Shown: one piece after another, positions 56,002 through 64,000 of the stretch
How positions within the stretch are numbered: position 1 is the first letter of the stretch
Layout: every line of letters begins with the position of its first letter
NCBI RefSeq assembly: GCF_018122595.1
Contig: NZ_JAGRQH010000002.1
Span: forward strand, 248,001-312,000
From: Neokomagataea anthophila
Lineage (GTDB): Bacteria; Pseudomonadota; Alphaproteobacteria; Acetobacterales; Acetobacteraceae
DNA length: 64,000 nucleotides
Direction: 5' to 3'
Program-made: the position numbers and the translations under genes
Notes under the pieces: generated by a model
Seen by the model: only the letters and a program-made list of their open reading frames with translations
Database searches by the model: none
What the model was told of the DNA's origin: nothing

Positions 56002-56742
56002 TTAAACCATCGACATACCGCCGTTAACGTGCAGCGTTGAACCAGTGACCCAGCCCGCTTCATTTGATGCCAGATAGACAACAGCCGATGCAATATCATC
56101 CGGTGCGCCCATACGGCCCAATGGGATGGACCCCACCATTTTTTCACGCAGGCTGTCAGACAAAACATCCGTCATCGGTGTTTCAATGAAGCCCGGCGCA
56201 ACCACGTTTACCGTAACGCCACGTGGCCCTGCTTCTTGAGCGAGAGACTTGCTCATACCAACCATACCAGCCTTCGCAGCCGCATAATTGGCCTGCCCCG
56301 CATTCCCCGTCGTACCGACGATGGAAGCAATCGAAATAATACGACCCGCACGACGGCGCAGCATGCCCTTCAGTGCCGCACGCGCCAGACGGAACGGGCT
56401 CTCCAGATCAACTGTCATGACCTGTGACCAATCGCTATCCTTCATACGGATTGCCAGTTGGTCACGCGTCAAACCCGCATTGTTTACCAAAATATCCAAC
56501 GGTGCACCGGCAACCTCTTCTGCCTTACCCACCAGAGCATCTGCATCCGCTGGGTCCGAAAGGTTCGCAACAGCAATATGCGCGCGCTCAGCCAAAGACT
56601 GCGCCAGTTCCGTCAATACTGCTTCACGCGTGCCGCTCAAAACAACCGTAGCACCCTGTGCATGCAGCTTACGTGCGATTGCCGCACCAATACCACCCGT
56701 TGCGCCTGTAATAAGCGCGACCTTACCTGTCAGTGAAAACAT
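56002..56742 (-). CDS. fabG: 3-oxoacyl-ACP reductase
   Basis: A 246-residue SDR that reduces beta-ketoacyl-ACP with NADPH. It has the cofactor motif TGATGGIGAAIARKL at 13-27, VNNAG near 86-90, the catalytic Ser in ISIASIVGTTG and YAAAKAGMVGMSKSL near 150-164. It is 12 bases after fabD in the fabD-fabG-acpP-fabF run. Confidence 0.96.
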   Translation of the reverse strand: MFSLTGKVALITGATGGIGAAIARKLHAQGATVVLSGTREAVLTELAQSLAERAHIAVANLSDPADADALVGKAEEVAGAPLDILVNNAGLTRDQLAIRMKDSDWSQVMTVDLESPFRLARAALKGMLRRRAGRIISIASIVGTTGNAGQANYAAAKAGMVGMSKSLAQEAGPRGVTVNVVAPGFIETPMTDVLSDSLREKMVGSIPLGRMGAPDDIASAVVYLASNEAGWVTGSTLHVNGGMSMV

Positions 56743-56754
56743 AATCTTAAATCC

Positions 56755-57699
56755 TTAAAGAGCTTTGAGCAGTGCTTCGAGTTCCGCTGGTGTACCAGCG
56801 TTATCTGCTTTGAGGTCTGGGGCAATGCGTCGCGCAAGACCACAAAGCACCTTGCCCGCACCCAACTCATGCATGTTCGTAATGCCCATTTCAGCGAAAG
56901 ACTGAACCGTCTCACGCCAGCGCACCGTCCCCGTCACCTGACGCACCAACAGGTCACGGATCGTTGCAGCATCCGTGACCTTCGCTGCTGTGACATTCGC
57001 CACTACAGGAATACGCGGCGCGTTCAGCGTAGCGCCCGCCAGAGCTTCTTCCATCTCGCGCGCCGCAGGGGCCATCAGAGAAGAGTGAAATGGCGCAGAG
57101 ACCGGAAGCTTCACAGCGCGCTTAATGCCCTTTTCTTTAGCCAGCGCAATGGCCCGGTCCACAGCCGCCATCTTACCAGAAACGACGATCTGGCCACCGC
57201 CATTATCATTCGCAATTTCCAGCGTTTCTCCCTGAGCTGCCTCAGCACAAATTTCTTGCGCCAACGCGGCTTCAACACCGAGAAGAGCAGCCATTCCGCC
57301 CTCACCTGCCGGAACAGCACGCTGCATGGCCTGCCCGCGCAAACGCAACAAACGCGCACCATCCGCAATGCCCAACGTACCGGCTGCTGCTAAAGCGGAA
57401 TATTCACCCAAAGAATGCCCCGCAACCAACGCAGCCTTATCTGCCAAGGCAAAACCACCCTCAGCTTCCAACGCACGTACCGTTGCTAAAGACACCGCGA
57501 AAAGCGCTGGCTGCGTGTTCTCGGTACGGGTGAGCTCATCAGCATCACCCTCAAACATCAAACGTGAAAGATGCTCACCCAATGCATCGTCCACTTCCTG
57601 GAAAACGGCGCGTGCTATTGGGAAGGCATCATACAGCGCCTGCCCCATACCAACGGACTGACTGCCCTGACCGGGAAAGACAAAAGCGTGAACGGACAT
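56755..57699 (-). CDS. fabD: Malonyl-CoA:ACP transacylase
   Basis: A 314-residue transacylase that loads malonyl groups onto ACP. FPGQGSQSVGMGQALYD is at the start, the nucleophile is in VAGHSLGEYSALAAAGTL near 92-109, and the acyl-transferase histidine is in VSAPFHSSLMAPAA. The ATG at 57699 is preferred to the TTG one codon upstream. It is the first gene of the fatty-acid operon. Confidence 0.97.
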   Translation of the reverse strand: MSVHAFVFPGQGSQSVGMGQALYDAFPIARAVFQEVDDALGEHLSRLMFEGDADELTRTENTQPALFAVSLATVRALEAEGGFALADKAALVAGHSLGEYSALAAAGTLGIADGARLLRLRGQAMQRAVPAGEGGMAALLGVEAALAQEICAEAAQGETLEIANDNGGGQIVVSGKMAAVDRAIALAKEKGIKRAVKLPVSAPFHSSLMAPAAREMEEALAGATLNAPRIPVVANVTAAKVTDAATIRDLLVRQVTGTVRWRETVQSFAEMGITNMHELGAGKVLCGLARRIAPDLKADNAGTPAELEALLKAL

Positions 57700-57776
57700 C
57701 AAAACCCCTTTGTGGCGTACCTAAAATGCTTCTGTGGTGATGCTGCTTCACGGCGCTTCTGTCAAATCTCGTCATC

Positions 57777-58514
57777 TTAACGAGACGTTTTTTCCTGCTC
57801 GAAATAGGTCCGCGCATCCCCCGGAGCCAGAACCCGCACCCAACGCACAGGTTGACTGGCCTGAAACAGCACATCCCGTGCAAAGTCTTGCGGTTTAAAA
57901 GTGTAGAGATAAGGTGTAGCGCCCCCATTTTCGACCAGAAGACGCACCACACCGCCCTGCACCATTTCCAAGCGGGACCGAGGCGCCACCGCAACCTGTA
58001 TTTTATGCGCATCCGGCATGAGGACTGCTAGGATAACCCCTGTCAAATCCTCCACACAGTCATTCACCTGCACCAACCACTGCCGCGCGTCATCATCCGT
58101 AAAACGGGTCGCGTCTGGCGGAGTAAGCTGCAAGGAAATATGATTATAGACCGTCTTGTCCGAGGATTTTGTTTGCAACACAGACGGATTTTGCACACGC
58201 AAAACTTCAGTAATCGGGAAATGCATTTCCCGGTCCTCACCACTATAGAGCGGAATATCGCCTTGCGCGGCATGAATAACGATACCTGCGCTGGATGGGA
58301 AACCATGATCCGGCATGGTTTCCCCCACAAATACCAAACTCAAACCATGCCGCGCTCGCTCTGGAATTTTTTGGAACCGGTCATACACCCGCACCATACG
58401 CTGATACGTCGTCACTTGGTAAACACGCTGGCCTGACACTTCAATCGTATCATCCGCAGAAGCTGTTCCTGCCCCCAAACAGCATCCCAAAGCAACCGCC
58501 AACCAACGTTTCAT
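57777..58514 (-). CDS. Exported protein of unknown function
   Basis: A 245-residue protein with a signal peptide (MKRWLAVALGCCLGAGTASA). The mature part contains VRVYDRFQKIPERARHGLSL, an Asp/Glu-containing middle part and a beta-rich end. I recognise no family. It lies between the methyltransferase stop and fabD, on the same strand as both. The frame opens at 58610, but the signal peptide begins at ATG 58514, whose position leaves eight bases to the upstream stop. Likely periplasmic. Confidence 0.7.
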   Translation of the reverse strand: MKRWLAVALGCCLGAGTASADDTIEVSGQRVYQVTTYQRMVRVYDRFQKIPERARHGLSLVFVGETMPDHGFPSSAGIVIHAAQGDIPLYSGEDREMHFPITEVLRVQNPSVLQTKSSDKTVYNHISLQLTPPDATRFTDDDARQWLVQVNDCVEDLTGVILAVLMPDAHKIQVAVAPRSRLEMVQGGVVRLLVENGGATPYLYTFKPQDFARDVLFQASQPVRWVRVLAPGDARTYFEQEKTSR

Positions 58515-58522
58515 TGCAGCCT

Positions 58523-59404
58523 CTATGACATTTTTTGTAACACAATCAAAACATGCGGCAAGCGACTGGGATTGTCCATATATTCCACCAAGCGAAACAA
58601 ATCCCCCCATGCTTTCAAGACATAATTCCGCGGGATAATCGCTTCACCATAATGCGCTTGCGGCAAAGGTGGTTTCGCCGAGGCTGCATGCAAAAAATGC
58701 CCCGCATCAAACGCCGCATTCGCACGCGCTTCATCCGTAAAACTATCCGCACAAGCTTCGTGCCAAGGGTGCTCCAACCGCATCCCAGATGCTCGACGCA
58801 ACCTCTGCTCAGCACAAAATGCCAAAAAGCGACGGCTTTGCGTTGTAATCACCGCAATACCACCCGGCTTCAACACCCGATGAATTTCACGCATCCACTG
58901 ATCTGCAAAAAACTCGCTCACATGCGCAAAATAAGACCATGACGTCACAACATCGACGCTGCCGGATGCCAAAGGAACAGCTGGCGCAAACCCGTTATGG
59001 AAAAACGTAAGACAAGGATTAGCCCGTCGTGCCGCCATTAAAAAACGATCGGTTTGCTCAACGCCAAACAAAGCCTCTGGGCGAATATCCTTCATGAATA
59101 ACCGCGCCATCCGCCCCCAGCCACACCCAACATCTAAAAGCGTTGTGTCAGAACGAATGGGGCGCCCAGCATAAGCGCAATACGCTTTAATTTCACGATA
59201 GAAGACATGCGCTTCATGCAGAGATACTTCATGCGCGTGCCCATGAATTTCACGCTGCACCCCCTCAGGAGGGTACGGCGGAAACATAACGCCCCTCTGC
59301 TCTGGGGTGTGCAAAGAACTCAAAAGAACCTGCAACCATTCGTCATCACGGACGGAACCAAAAGCCTGAAATATGGCGTCCGTGGTTTCAGAATGGTTCA
59401 TCAT
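58523..59404 (-). CDS. Class I SAM-dependent methyltransferase
   Basis: A 293-residue methyltransferase. The SAM-binding motif I is TLLDVGCGWGRMARLFM near 108-124, motif II is GSVDVVTSWSYFAHVSEFFA, and HRVLKPGGIAVITTQSRRFL follows as the post-motif strand. The N-terminal 100 residues are less typical and may help choose the substrate. The substrate is not evident. It is followed after eight bases by the unknown exported protein, suggesting joint transcription. Confidence 0.85.
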   Translation of the reverse strand: MMNHSETTDAIFQAFGSVRDDEWLQVLLSSLHTPEQRGVMFPPYPPEGVQREIHGHAHEVSLHEAHVFYREIKAYCAYAGRPIRSDTTLLDVGCGWGRMARLFMKDIRPEALFGVEQTDRFLMAARRANPCLTFFHNGFAPAVPLASGSVDVVTSWSYFAHVSEFFADQWMREIHRVLKPGGIAVITTQSRRFLAFCAEQRLRRASGMRLEHPWHEACADSFTDEARANAAFDAGHFLHAASAKPPLPQAHYGEAIIPRNYVLKAWGDLFRLVEYMDNPSRLPHVLIVLQKMS

Positions 59405-59467
59405 TGCACCATCTTGTGAGGGAATAACGATTCTTTAACGACATTCCCCCATCATGAGAAGGGCTGA

Positions 59468-60199
59468 TCAGGCATCCCGTGGGATCAACCGCCCACGCTG
59501 CCAAGACTCTGCTGCTTCCTCTGGGTCTTGCTCTTCAACCCCGATGGCATAATCCAATGCACTCATCACCTTGTTGCCCAACATCATTTCAGACAACTCA
59601 TCGATCAGATCACTATCCGCACGTGCCGCCGCCGGTCCGGTCAAAATCATCCGCGCAGATAATTCACCGCCCAATAACTCCTCAGGATCATCAACCAACG
59701 TAACGATATTGCTGTGGAAAACAGCATGAGGCTGCATAGCGGCGACCAGAACCTTCTCACCATTGGCCTTGGCTTTTTCCAAACGTCCCAAAAGGGCCGC
59801 TTCTCCCACCACTTCCAGCGGCAAGGATGATAGAGCAGGCAAACGCTTCAAAGCACCATCCAGTGCGTCCCGCGCCTCTTCCGTCACCAGCAAACGCTCC
59901 ACATGCGCAGCGCTCAACGTATTAACCGCGCCCAATGCGCTCAGAGCAGCAAATGTCGCACGTGGTTGATACAAATTCCCGATGACCCGCGCACCCGCTG
60001 GGACAATCCCCTCATCACGCGGGAACCACGCAGAGACCAGCAAATCAACTTCACCGCTCTCTAATGTTTCTGAAATATCATCCGGATCAAGATCCAGGAA
60101 ATCGACCTCCACATCATGCGCTTCCAACACACGCGCTACCGCGCTCGCGCATCCTGCATGAAGTGCCGTGTACAAATGGCCGATGATCATCTGGGTCAT
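59468..60199 (-). CDS. Glycine-betaine-type (OpuAC) substrate-binding domain protein, no signal peptide
   Basis: A 243-residue protein resembling the OpuAC/ProX substrate-binding domain: ALHAGCASAVARVLEAHDVE, then VDLLVSAWFPRDEGIVP (the WxP region), and LVAAMQPHAVFHSNIVTLVDDPE near 145-167. In the family this fold binds betaine, choline or carnitine for an ABC importer. Here no signal peptide or lipobox is present and no permease or ATPase gene is adjacent. The start is ATG 60199. A cytoplasmic sensor or a degenerate, re-purposed binding protein is possible. Confidence 0.75.
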   Translation of the reverse strand: MTQMIIGHLYTALHAGCASAVARVLEAHDVEVDFLDLDPDDISETLESGEVDLLVSAWFPRDEGIVPAGARVIGNLYQPRATFAALSALGAVNTLSAAHVERLLVTEEARDALDGALKRLPALSSLPLEVVGEAALLGRLEKAKANGEKVLVAAMQPHAVFHSNIVTLVDDPEELLGGELSARMILTGPAAARADSDLIDELSEMMLGNKVMSALDYAIGVEEQDPEEAAESWQRGRLIPRDA

Positions 60200-60233
60200 G
60201 GGGTCCGTCCGCAAAGATGGGGCCCCAGACTTC

Positions 60234-60276
60234 CAAAAACACCGGGGCACGCTGCGTCGATAAGCCGCGCGCCCCG
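60234..60276 (-). terminator. Rho-independent terminator of the M13 peptidase gene
   Basis: On the minus strand CGGGGCGCGC (complement at 60267-60276) pairs with GCGTGCCCCG (complement at 60243-60252), with one G-T pair, then a short T-rich run (A-tract at 60235-60239). It lies 14 bases beyond the M13 stop. Confidence 0.75.
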
Positions 60277-60289
60277 TTTTGTCACGCCC

Positions 60290-62380
60290 TTACCAGATTT
60301 TTACGCGCTGATCCGGGGTCAAATACAGCTTGTCACCTGCTTTTACACCGAACGCATCATACCATGCGTCAATGTTATGCGCTGGCATGTTCACACGCGC
60401 TTCTGCTGGGGAGTGCTCGTTCGACAGAACCTGACGACGCAGCGAATCCGGCTTATCCTTCTCACGCCAGACCTGCGCCCAACCCAAGAACACACGCTGA
60501 TCACCGGTCAGGCCATGCTTCTTCTCATCTGGCTTGCCATGCAGCGAGTTATGATAGGCTTGCAGACCAAGGTTCAAACCACCCAGATCGGCAATGTTCT
60601 CACCCATCGTCATCTTGCCATTGATGTGCAGACCCGGCAGAGGCTCTTGCGCATCAAACTGCGCACCCAAACGCGCTGCCAGCTTTTCAAACGCTGCTGT
60701 AGAAGCTGGGCTCCACCAATCATGCAGACGGCCATGCTCATCATAATGACGGCCCTGATCGTCAAAACCATGGCTCATTTCATGGCCAATCACGCCGCCA
60801 ATAGCGCCATAATTCACAGCCATATCGCCCTTTGGATCAAAGAACGGCGCCTGTAGAATTGCTGCCGGGAACACGACTTCATTCATCGTCGGGTCATTAT
60901 ACGCGTTAACCGTTTGTGGGGTCATATCCCACTCATCACGGTCAACAGGCTTGTCCAACTTGTTCAGATCACGCTGCCAGCCAAAAGCCGTCGCACGCTC
61001 CGCGTTCCCGTAAACGTCGCCCTTGCGGACAACATAGGAGCTGTAATCCCACCACTTCTTCGGGTAACCAACCTGAATCGCAAAGTGGTCAAGCTTCATC
61101 AGAGCCGCTTTACGCGTATCTGCATCCATCCACGGATTATTTTCCAAACGCTGATGGAACGCTGCCTTCACTTCCTGCACGAGGCTTTCAATACGAGCCT
61201 GCGCTTCTGACGGGAAGTATTTTGCAACGTACAGCTTACCAATCGCGAATCCTAATGCACCATTCGTCGCACCGACAGCGCGTTTCCAACGCGGTGACTG
61301 CTGATTAATACCAGACAGAACACGGCCGTTAAAATCAAACGCAGCATCGCCAAAATCATGTGACAACAAACCTGCAGCGTTACCACCCAACCGGAACGCC
61401 AACCATGCACGTACCGTGTTATAATCTGCGCCCTTCAGCACAGACGCAATCGCCGCGATACCCTTTGGCTCACGCACGTTGATCACGCGTTGATCCAGCC
61501 CTTCCTTCGGCAAACCTGCCGTCAGTAAGAACGTGTCCCAGTCAAAATCAGGCGCAATTGTCTTCAGCTTTTCAACCGTCATTGGGTTATGCGTCTTGAT
61601 CGTATCACGCGTATCGGCGCGCGGCACCTCAACCTTCGCAATCGCCGTTTCAAGATCAACAACCGCTTGCGCGCTCTTGGCCGGATCAGCCCAGCCTTCC
61701 AGCGTCAAAATCTTAGCGATATACGCCTGATAAGCCTTCTTCTTATCCGCCAGCTTCGGGTCAAAATAATAGCTCGTATCAGGCAACCCCAAGCCGCCTG
61801 ACACCCCGATGCTCATCCCCTGATCAAGTGCCAGTGTGTAACGCTCAGGATTGCTCTCATCTTGCTCAACACCAAACGCGAACGTTGAAAACAACAGAGA
61901 TTTTACCGCCAAACCGAAAGCTTCTGCCAAGCTTTTGCTGTCCTTAACGCCCTGAATAACCTTCAGGTCATTTTCCAGCGGCTTGGCACCCAGAGCATCA
62001 AGGTGTTTTTGGTCCAAATAAGACGCGTAAAACGTCCCAATCTTGCCAATATCGTCACTCGGCACATCCGAAACATGTTTCAACGCATCATTCAGAATAG
62101 CCTGCTGACGCGCCAACGTCACTTCAGACAAGATGAAAAACGGGCCAAAACCACCCCTATCACCGGGGATTTTCAGGTTTTTAATGTAGGTCCCATTGGC
62201 ATAATCAAAGAAATTATTACCTGGCACAACGTGGCGATCCATGCCCGCCTCATCAAAGCCCCAACCATTTTTATAAGGCTGTGCATCCGCTGCATGCGCC
62301 ACCCCAGCCTGCGCTGCCAACGCAAATGCACTAACACCAACAGAAAGACGTGCTGCACGCCAAAAAGAAAGTCGCGTCAT
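60290..62380 (-). CDS. M13-family (neprilysin-like) zinc metallopeptidase, exported
   Basis: A 696-residue M13 peptidase with a signal peptide (RLSFWRAARLSVGVSAFALA ending AHA). Mature motifs: VNAYNDPTMNEVVFPAAILQ, the zinc helix VIGHEMSHGFDDQG, the third ligand in GENIADLGGLN, and a C-terminal KLYLTPDQRVKIW. It degrades oligopeptides outside the cytoplasm. The start is ATG 62380; the frame opens 22 codons earlier without a signal peptide. It ends with a terminator. Confidence 0.94.
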   Translation of the reverse strand: MTRLSFWRAARLSVGVSAFALAAQAGVAHAADAQPYKNGWGFDEAGMDRHVVPGNNFFDYANGTYIKNLKIPGDRGGFGPFFILSEVTLARQQAILNDALKHVSDVPSDDIGKIGTFYASYLDQKHLDALGAKPLENDLKVIQGVKDSKSLAEAFGLAVKSLLFSTFAFGVEQDESNPERYTLALDQGMSIGVSGGLGLPDTSYYFDPKLADKKKAYQAYIAKILTLEGWADPAKSAQAVVDLETAIAKVEVPRADTRDTIKTHNPMTVEKLKTIAPDFDWDTFLLTAGLPKEGLDQRVINVREPKGIAAIASVLKGADYNTVRAWLAFRLGGNAAGLLSHDFGDAAFDFNGRVLSGINQQSPRWKRAVGATNGALGFAIGKLYVAKYFPSEAQARIESLVQEVKAAFHQRLENNPWMDADTRKAALMKLDHFAIQVGYPKKWWDYSSYVVRKGDVYGNAERATAFGWQRDLNKLDKPVDRDEWDMTPQTVNAYNDPTMNEVVFPAAILQAPFFDPKGDMAVNYGAIGGVIGHEMSHGFDDQGRHYDEHGRLHDWWSPASTAAFEKLAARLGAQFDAQEPLPGLHINGKMTMGENIADLGGLNLGLQAYHNSLHGKPDEKKHGLTGDQRVFLGWAQVWREKDKPDSLRRQVLSNEHSPAEARVNMPAHNIDAWYDAFGVKAGDKLYLTPDQRVKIW

Positions 62381-62484
62381 AATCGTGTTCGGCCTCAAAC
62401 AATGAGTATTCGTTTCATATTGAGACCAAACGCGATAAAACGTCAAAGTGAAACCGGCTCTAGTTTCACTATTTTATCTTAAAA

Positions 62485-63126
62485 TTAGTGCAATGAACGA
62501 TCATGTTTTCCACTATAATGCACTGCACGCGGCGATGATCGCACCGTCACCCCCACATCATAATCTGCAATCAAAATGTGACGTATCAACGGTCCCGCAA
62601 ATGCCTTGAAAGCCGCATGCGCTGGATCTGTAAAAGCCGTATCTGGCACAATCGGCGCCCCCACGAAGAAGTTACGGTCTCCTTCTGAGTGGAACGTCAG
62701 TGTGAAAATTTGATCAAAAATGCCGCCATTACCGTCATTCTGCGCACCCGTCTCAATACTCTCAATAACCGGGCGCCCATCCGCACGGCGGCTATCTTGC
62801 ACTAAACGCAAAAACCGTGCCGTTACTTCCGCTTTTTGCTGCTCCGTCACGGCAGTCCTATAGCGCAGCATTACCACATGCCGCACCGTACCGACACGCC
62901 AGCCCGGCGCGGTAAATTGTGCATACCCAACTTGTTTCGCTAGTTCTTGCGTCGCCACAATTTGAGGCGGCAAACTCTGAGGCGGCAAAACAATTGGCCC
63001 TGAAGAAGCAATCGGCAGAGAATAAGGGTCCACCTGCGCTTCTGCGGGCTGCGCCAAACCAAATGCAACCAGCCCCACAATCGCTGTCAGAACCACTGGT
63101 CGCACAACAGATGACATGACGGACAT
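62485..63126 (-). CDS. Exported Dabb (stress-responsive A/B barrel) domain protein
   Basis: A 213-residue protein with a signal peptide (VVRPVVLTAIVGLVAFGLAQ, cleaved near PAEAQ). Residues about 88-195 fit a Dabb ferredoxin-like barrel: VRHVVMLRYRTAVTEQQKAE, IESIETGAQNDGNGGIFDQI and the end DPAHAAFKAFAGPLIRHILI. Dabb proteins are usually small cytoplasmic dimers; a secretion signal with a Pro-rich linker is less usual. GGAGG lies seven bases before ATG 63126. Function unknown. Confidence 0.8.
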   Translation of the reverse strand: MSVMSSVVRPVVLTAIVGLVAFGLAQPAEAQVDPYSLPIASSGPIVLPPQSLPPQIVATQELAKQVGYAQFTAPGWRVGTVRHVVMLRYRTAVTEQQKAEVTARFLRLVQDSRRADGRPVIESIETGAQNDGNGGIFDQIFTLTFHSEGDRNFFVGAPIVPDTAFTDPAHAAFKAFAGPLIRHILIADYDVGVTVRSSPRAVHYSGKHDRSLH

Positions 63127-63216
63127 AACAAAGCCTCCAAGACAACACCGCATGGCCTCTGTACCCTCGCACAGAACCACGCACTGCGTCTTGTCATATT
63201 ATGTCTTAAAACGACT

Positions 63217-64000
63217 TTAGGCGGCGTTCATTTTACGGGCAAACCCACGCTGCCGCCACCGAATCAAACGGTACATCATGTTTGCCGCCAAACGCTGCCA
63301 ACGTGAATGCGGCGTAAAACCAATGGTTTTGAAAATCATCGCCGTAACACGGTCAATATGCTTCGGCTGATAATACCCCATCGCCTTCGCCATATACGCC
63401 GCAATGCAGTGCTTATGGTCATACGGCTGATCGGATGACATATTCGTCGTGTAGTACGCAGAGGCGAGCTCATCATCCTCACTCTCTGTCACACGGCCAA
63501 GCGCAATCTTAGTCCGCTCCCACGTGCTCAGCTTTTCGCGCTGCAAATACCGATTCATATGGTCATAAAACAACTTGAAATGCCGGTACTCATCCGCCGC
63601 AATCTGCTTACAAATCGCCTTTAACAGCGGTTCATCCGTACCATCCGCCAGAGCGGTATAAAAAGATGATGTCCCCGTTTCGACCATACAGCGCGCAATC
63701 AGCTCTCCCGTGCGTGACCCACGCACAGAGGCATCAACGTCCACATCAATCTTGAAACTCTCACGATACCGCTCAAACGCGGACCAATAATCCCATGAAG
63801 AATCTGCCAGCATCGCCCAACGCCCCAAGGCATCCCCATGCTGGATCTCTTCAACGGACCAATTTGCCGCCGCCTGACTAAAATCTGCATCTCCAACGAA
63901 GACATGCTGCAAATACGTCGTATAATCGTGGGCATTCCGTTCCACGACTGAAGCCGCCTTCACAAGCGGTATAATATCAGGGTCAACCTTGGAGGGATCG
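63217..64000 (-). CDS. Ferritin-like domain protein, 5' end beyond window
   Basis: At least 261 residues, open to the right edge, so the N-terminus is missing. A GTG at 63963 could be read as a start, but the frame continues upstream without a stop through DPSKVDPDIIPLVK to base 64000, so that GTG is probably an internal Val. Two E-x2-H motifs (VEEIQHGDALGRW, ADEYRHFKLFYDHM) about 100 residues apart and helical spacing indicate a di-metal four-helix bundle of the ferritin/rubrerythrin/desaturase superfamily. Substrate or function unknown. Confidence 0.8.
   Translation of the reverse strand, partial: DPSKVDPDIIPLVKAASVVERNAHDYTTYLQHVFVGDADFSQAAANWSVEEIQHGDALGRWAMLADSSWDYWSAFERYRESFKIDVDVDASVRGSRTGELIARCMVETGTSSFYTALADGTDEPLLKAICKQIAADEYRHFKLFYDHMNRYLQREKLSTWERTKIALGRVTESEDDELASAYYTTNMSSDQPYDHKHCIAAYMAKAMGYYQPKHIDRVTAMIFKTIGFTPHSRWQRLAANMMYRLIRWRQRGFARKMNAA

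Noticed and set aside
57777-58514. Possible VirB9/TrbG-type conjugation protein
   Set aside because: Exported and beta-rich, but no VirB9 motif is evident and no conjugation genes are nearby; left as unknown.
1-64000. CRISPR array, prophage, insertion sequence or integrative element
   Set aside because: No regularly spaced repeats, transposase, integrase or phage genes were seen on either strand.

Overview
The window reads as chromosomal DNA of an acetic acid bacterium (Alphaproteobacteria, Acetobacteraceae) of moderate GC content. This is inferred from gene order and protein style: aroA-cmk-rpsA, a TIGR02300-type zinc-ribbon protein beside aroA, SRP RNA-dnaX-ybaB-recR, clpS-clpA, fabD-fabG-acpP-fabF-mltG and lptF-lptG. 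No rRNA, tRNA, insertion sequence, prophage or CRISPR array was seen. Most of the window is housekeeping chromosome, interrupted by envelope and glycosylation genes.

Layout. 1-5.4 kb: an edge-truncated AT-rich gene, an MBL-fold hydrolase divergent from a LacI regulator, then a minus-strand operon (membrane protein, GT4, MliC-like protein, HAD phosphatase). 5.4-8.2 kb: an M16 protease. 8.3-15.7 kb: three co-oriented genes for CgeB-like and multidomain glycosyltransferases of 356, 995 and 1115 residues. 16-25.5 kb: rpsA, cmk, aroA, a zinc-ribbon protein with a lipoprotein gene, then SRP RNA, dnaX, ybaB, recR, an SDR and a GNAT. 25.6-33 kb: ggt, map, a D,D-carboxypeptidase, clpS, clpA and a DUF3465 protein. 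33-37 kb: a P1 peptidase coupled to a DUF3311 protein and a sodium:solute symporter, then a Tat-exported phosphoesterase. 37.1-38.3 kb: a glycosyltransferase of foreign composition.

38.4-48.5 kb is the most interesting stretch. A lipid kinase (DAGK/LCB5 fold) is translationally coupled to a clear homologue of Tam41, the mitochondrial CDP-diacylglycerol synthase. Divergent from them is a run of metallophosphoesterase, lptF, lptG, a fatty-acid/sterol-type hydroxylase, an NTP transferase and a GT4. A GINT1-like glycosyltransferase and an inositol-phosphatase-family gene follow. I infer a membrane-lipid module, possibly for a phosphorylated or glycosylated sphingolipid, linked to outer-membrane lipid transport.

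48.6-64 kb: a SYLF lipoprotein, a TonB receptor of mosaic composition, the fatty-acid synthesis operon with mltG, an unknown exported protein, a methyltransferase, an orphan betaine-type binding protein, an M13 peptidase, an exported Dabb protein and a ferritin-like gene cut by the right edge. Genes are closely packed, with many ATGA/TGATG couplings, two convergent pairs sharing a CTAA, and several strong hairpin terminators.
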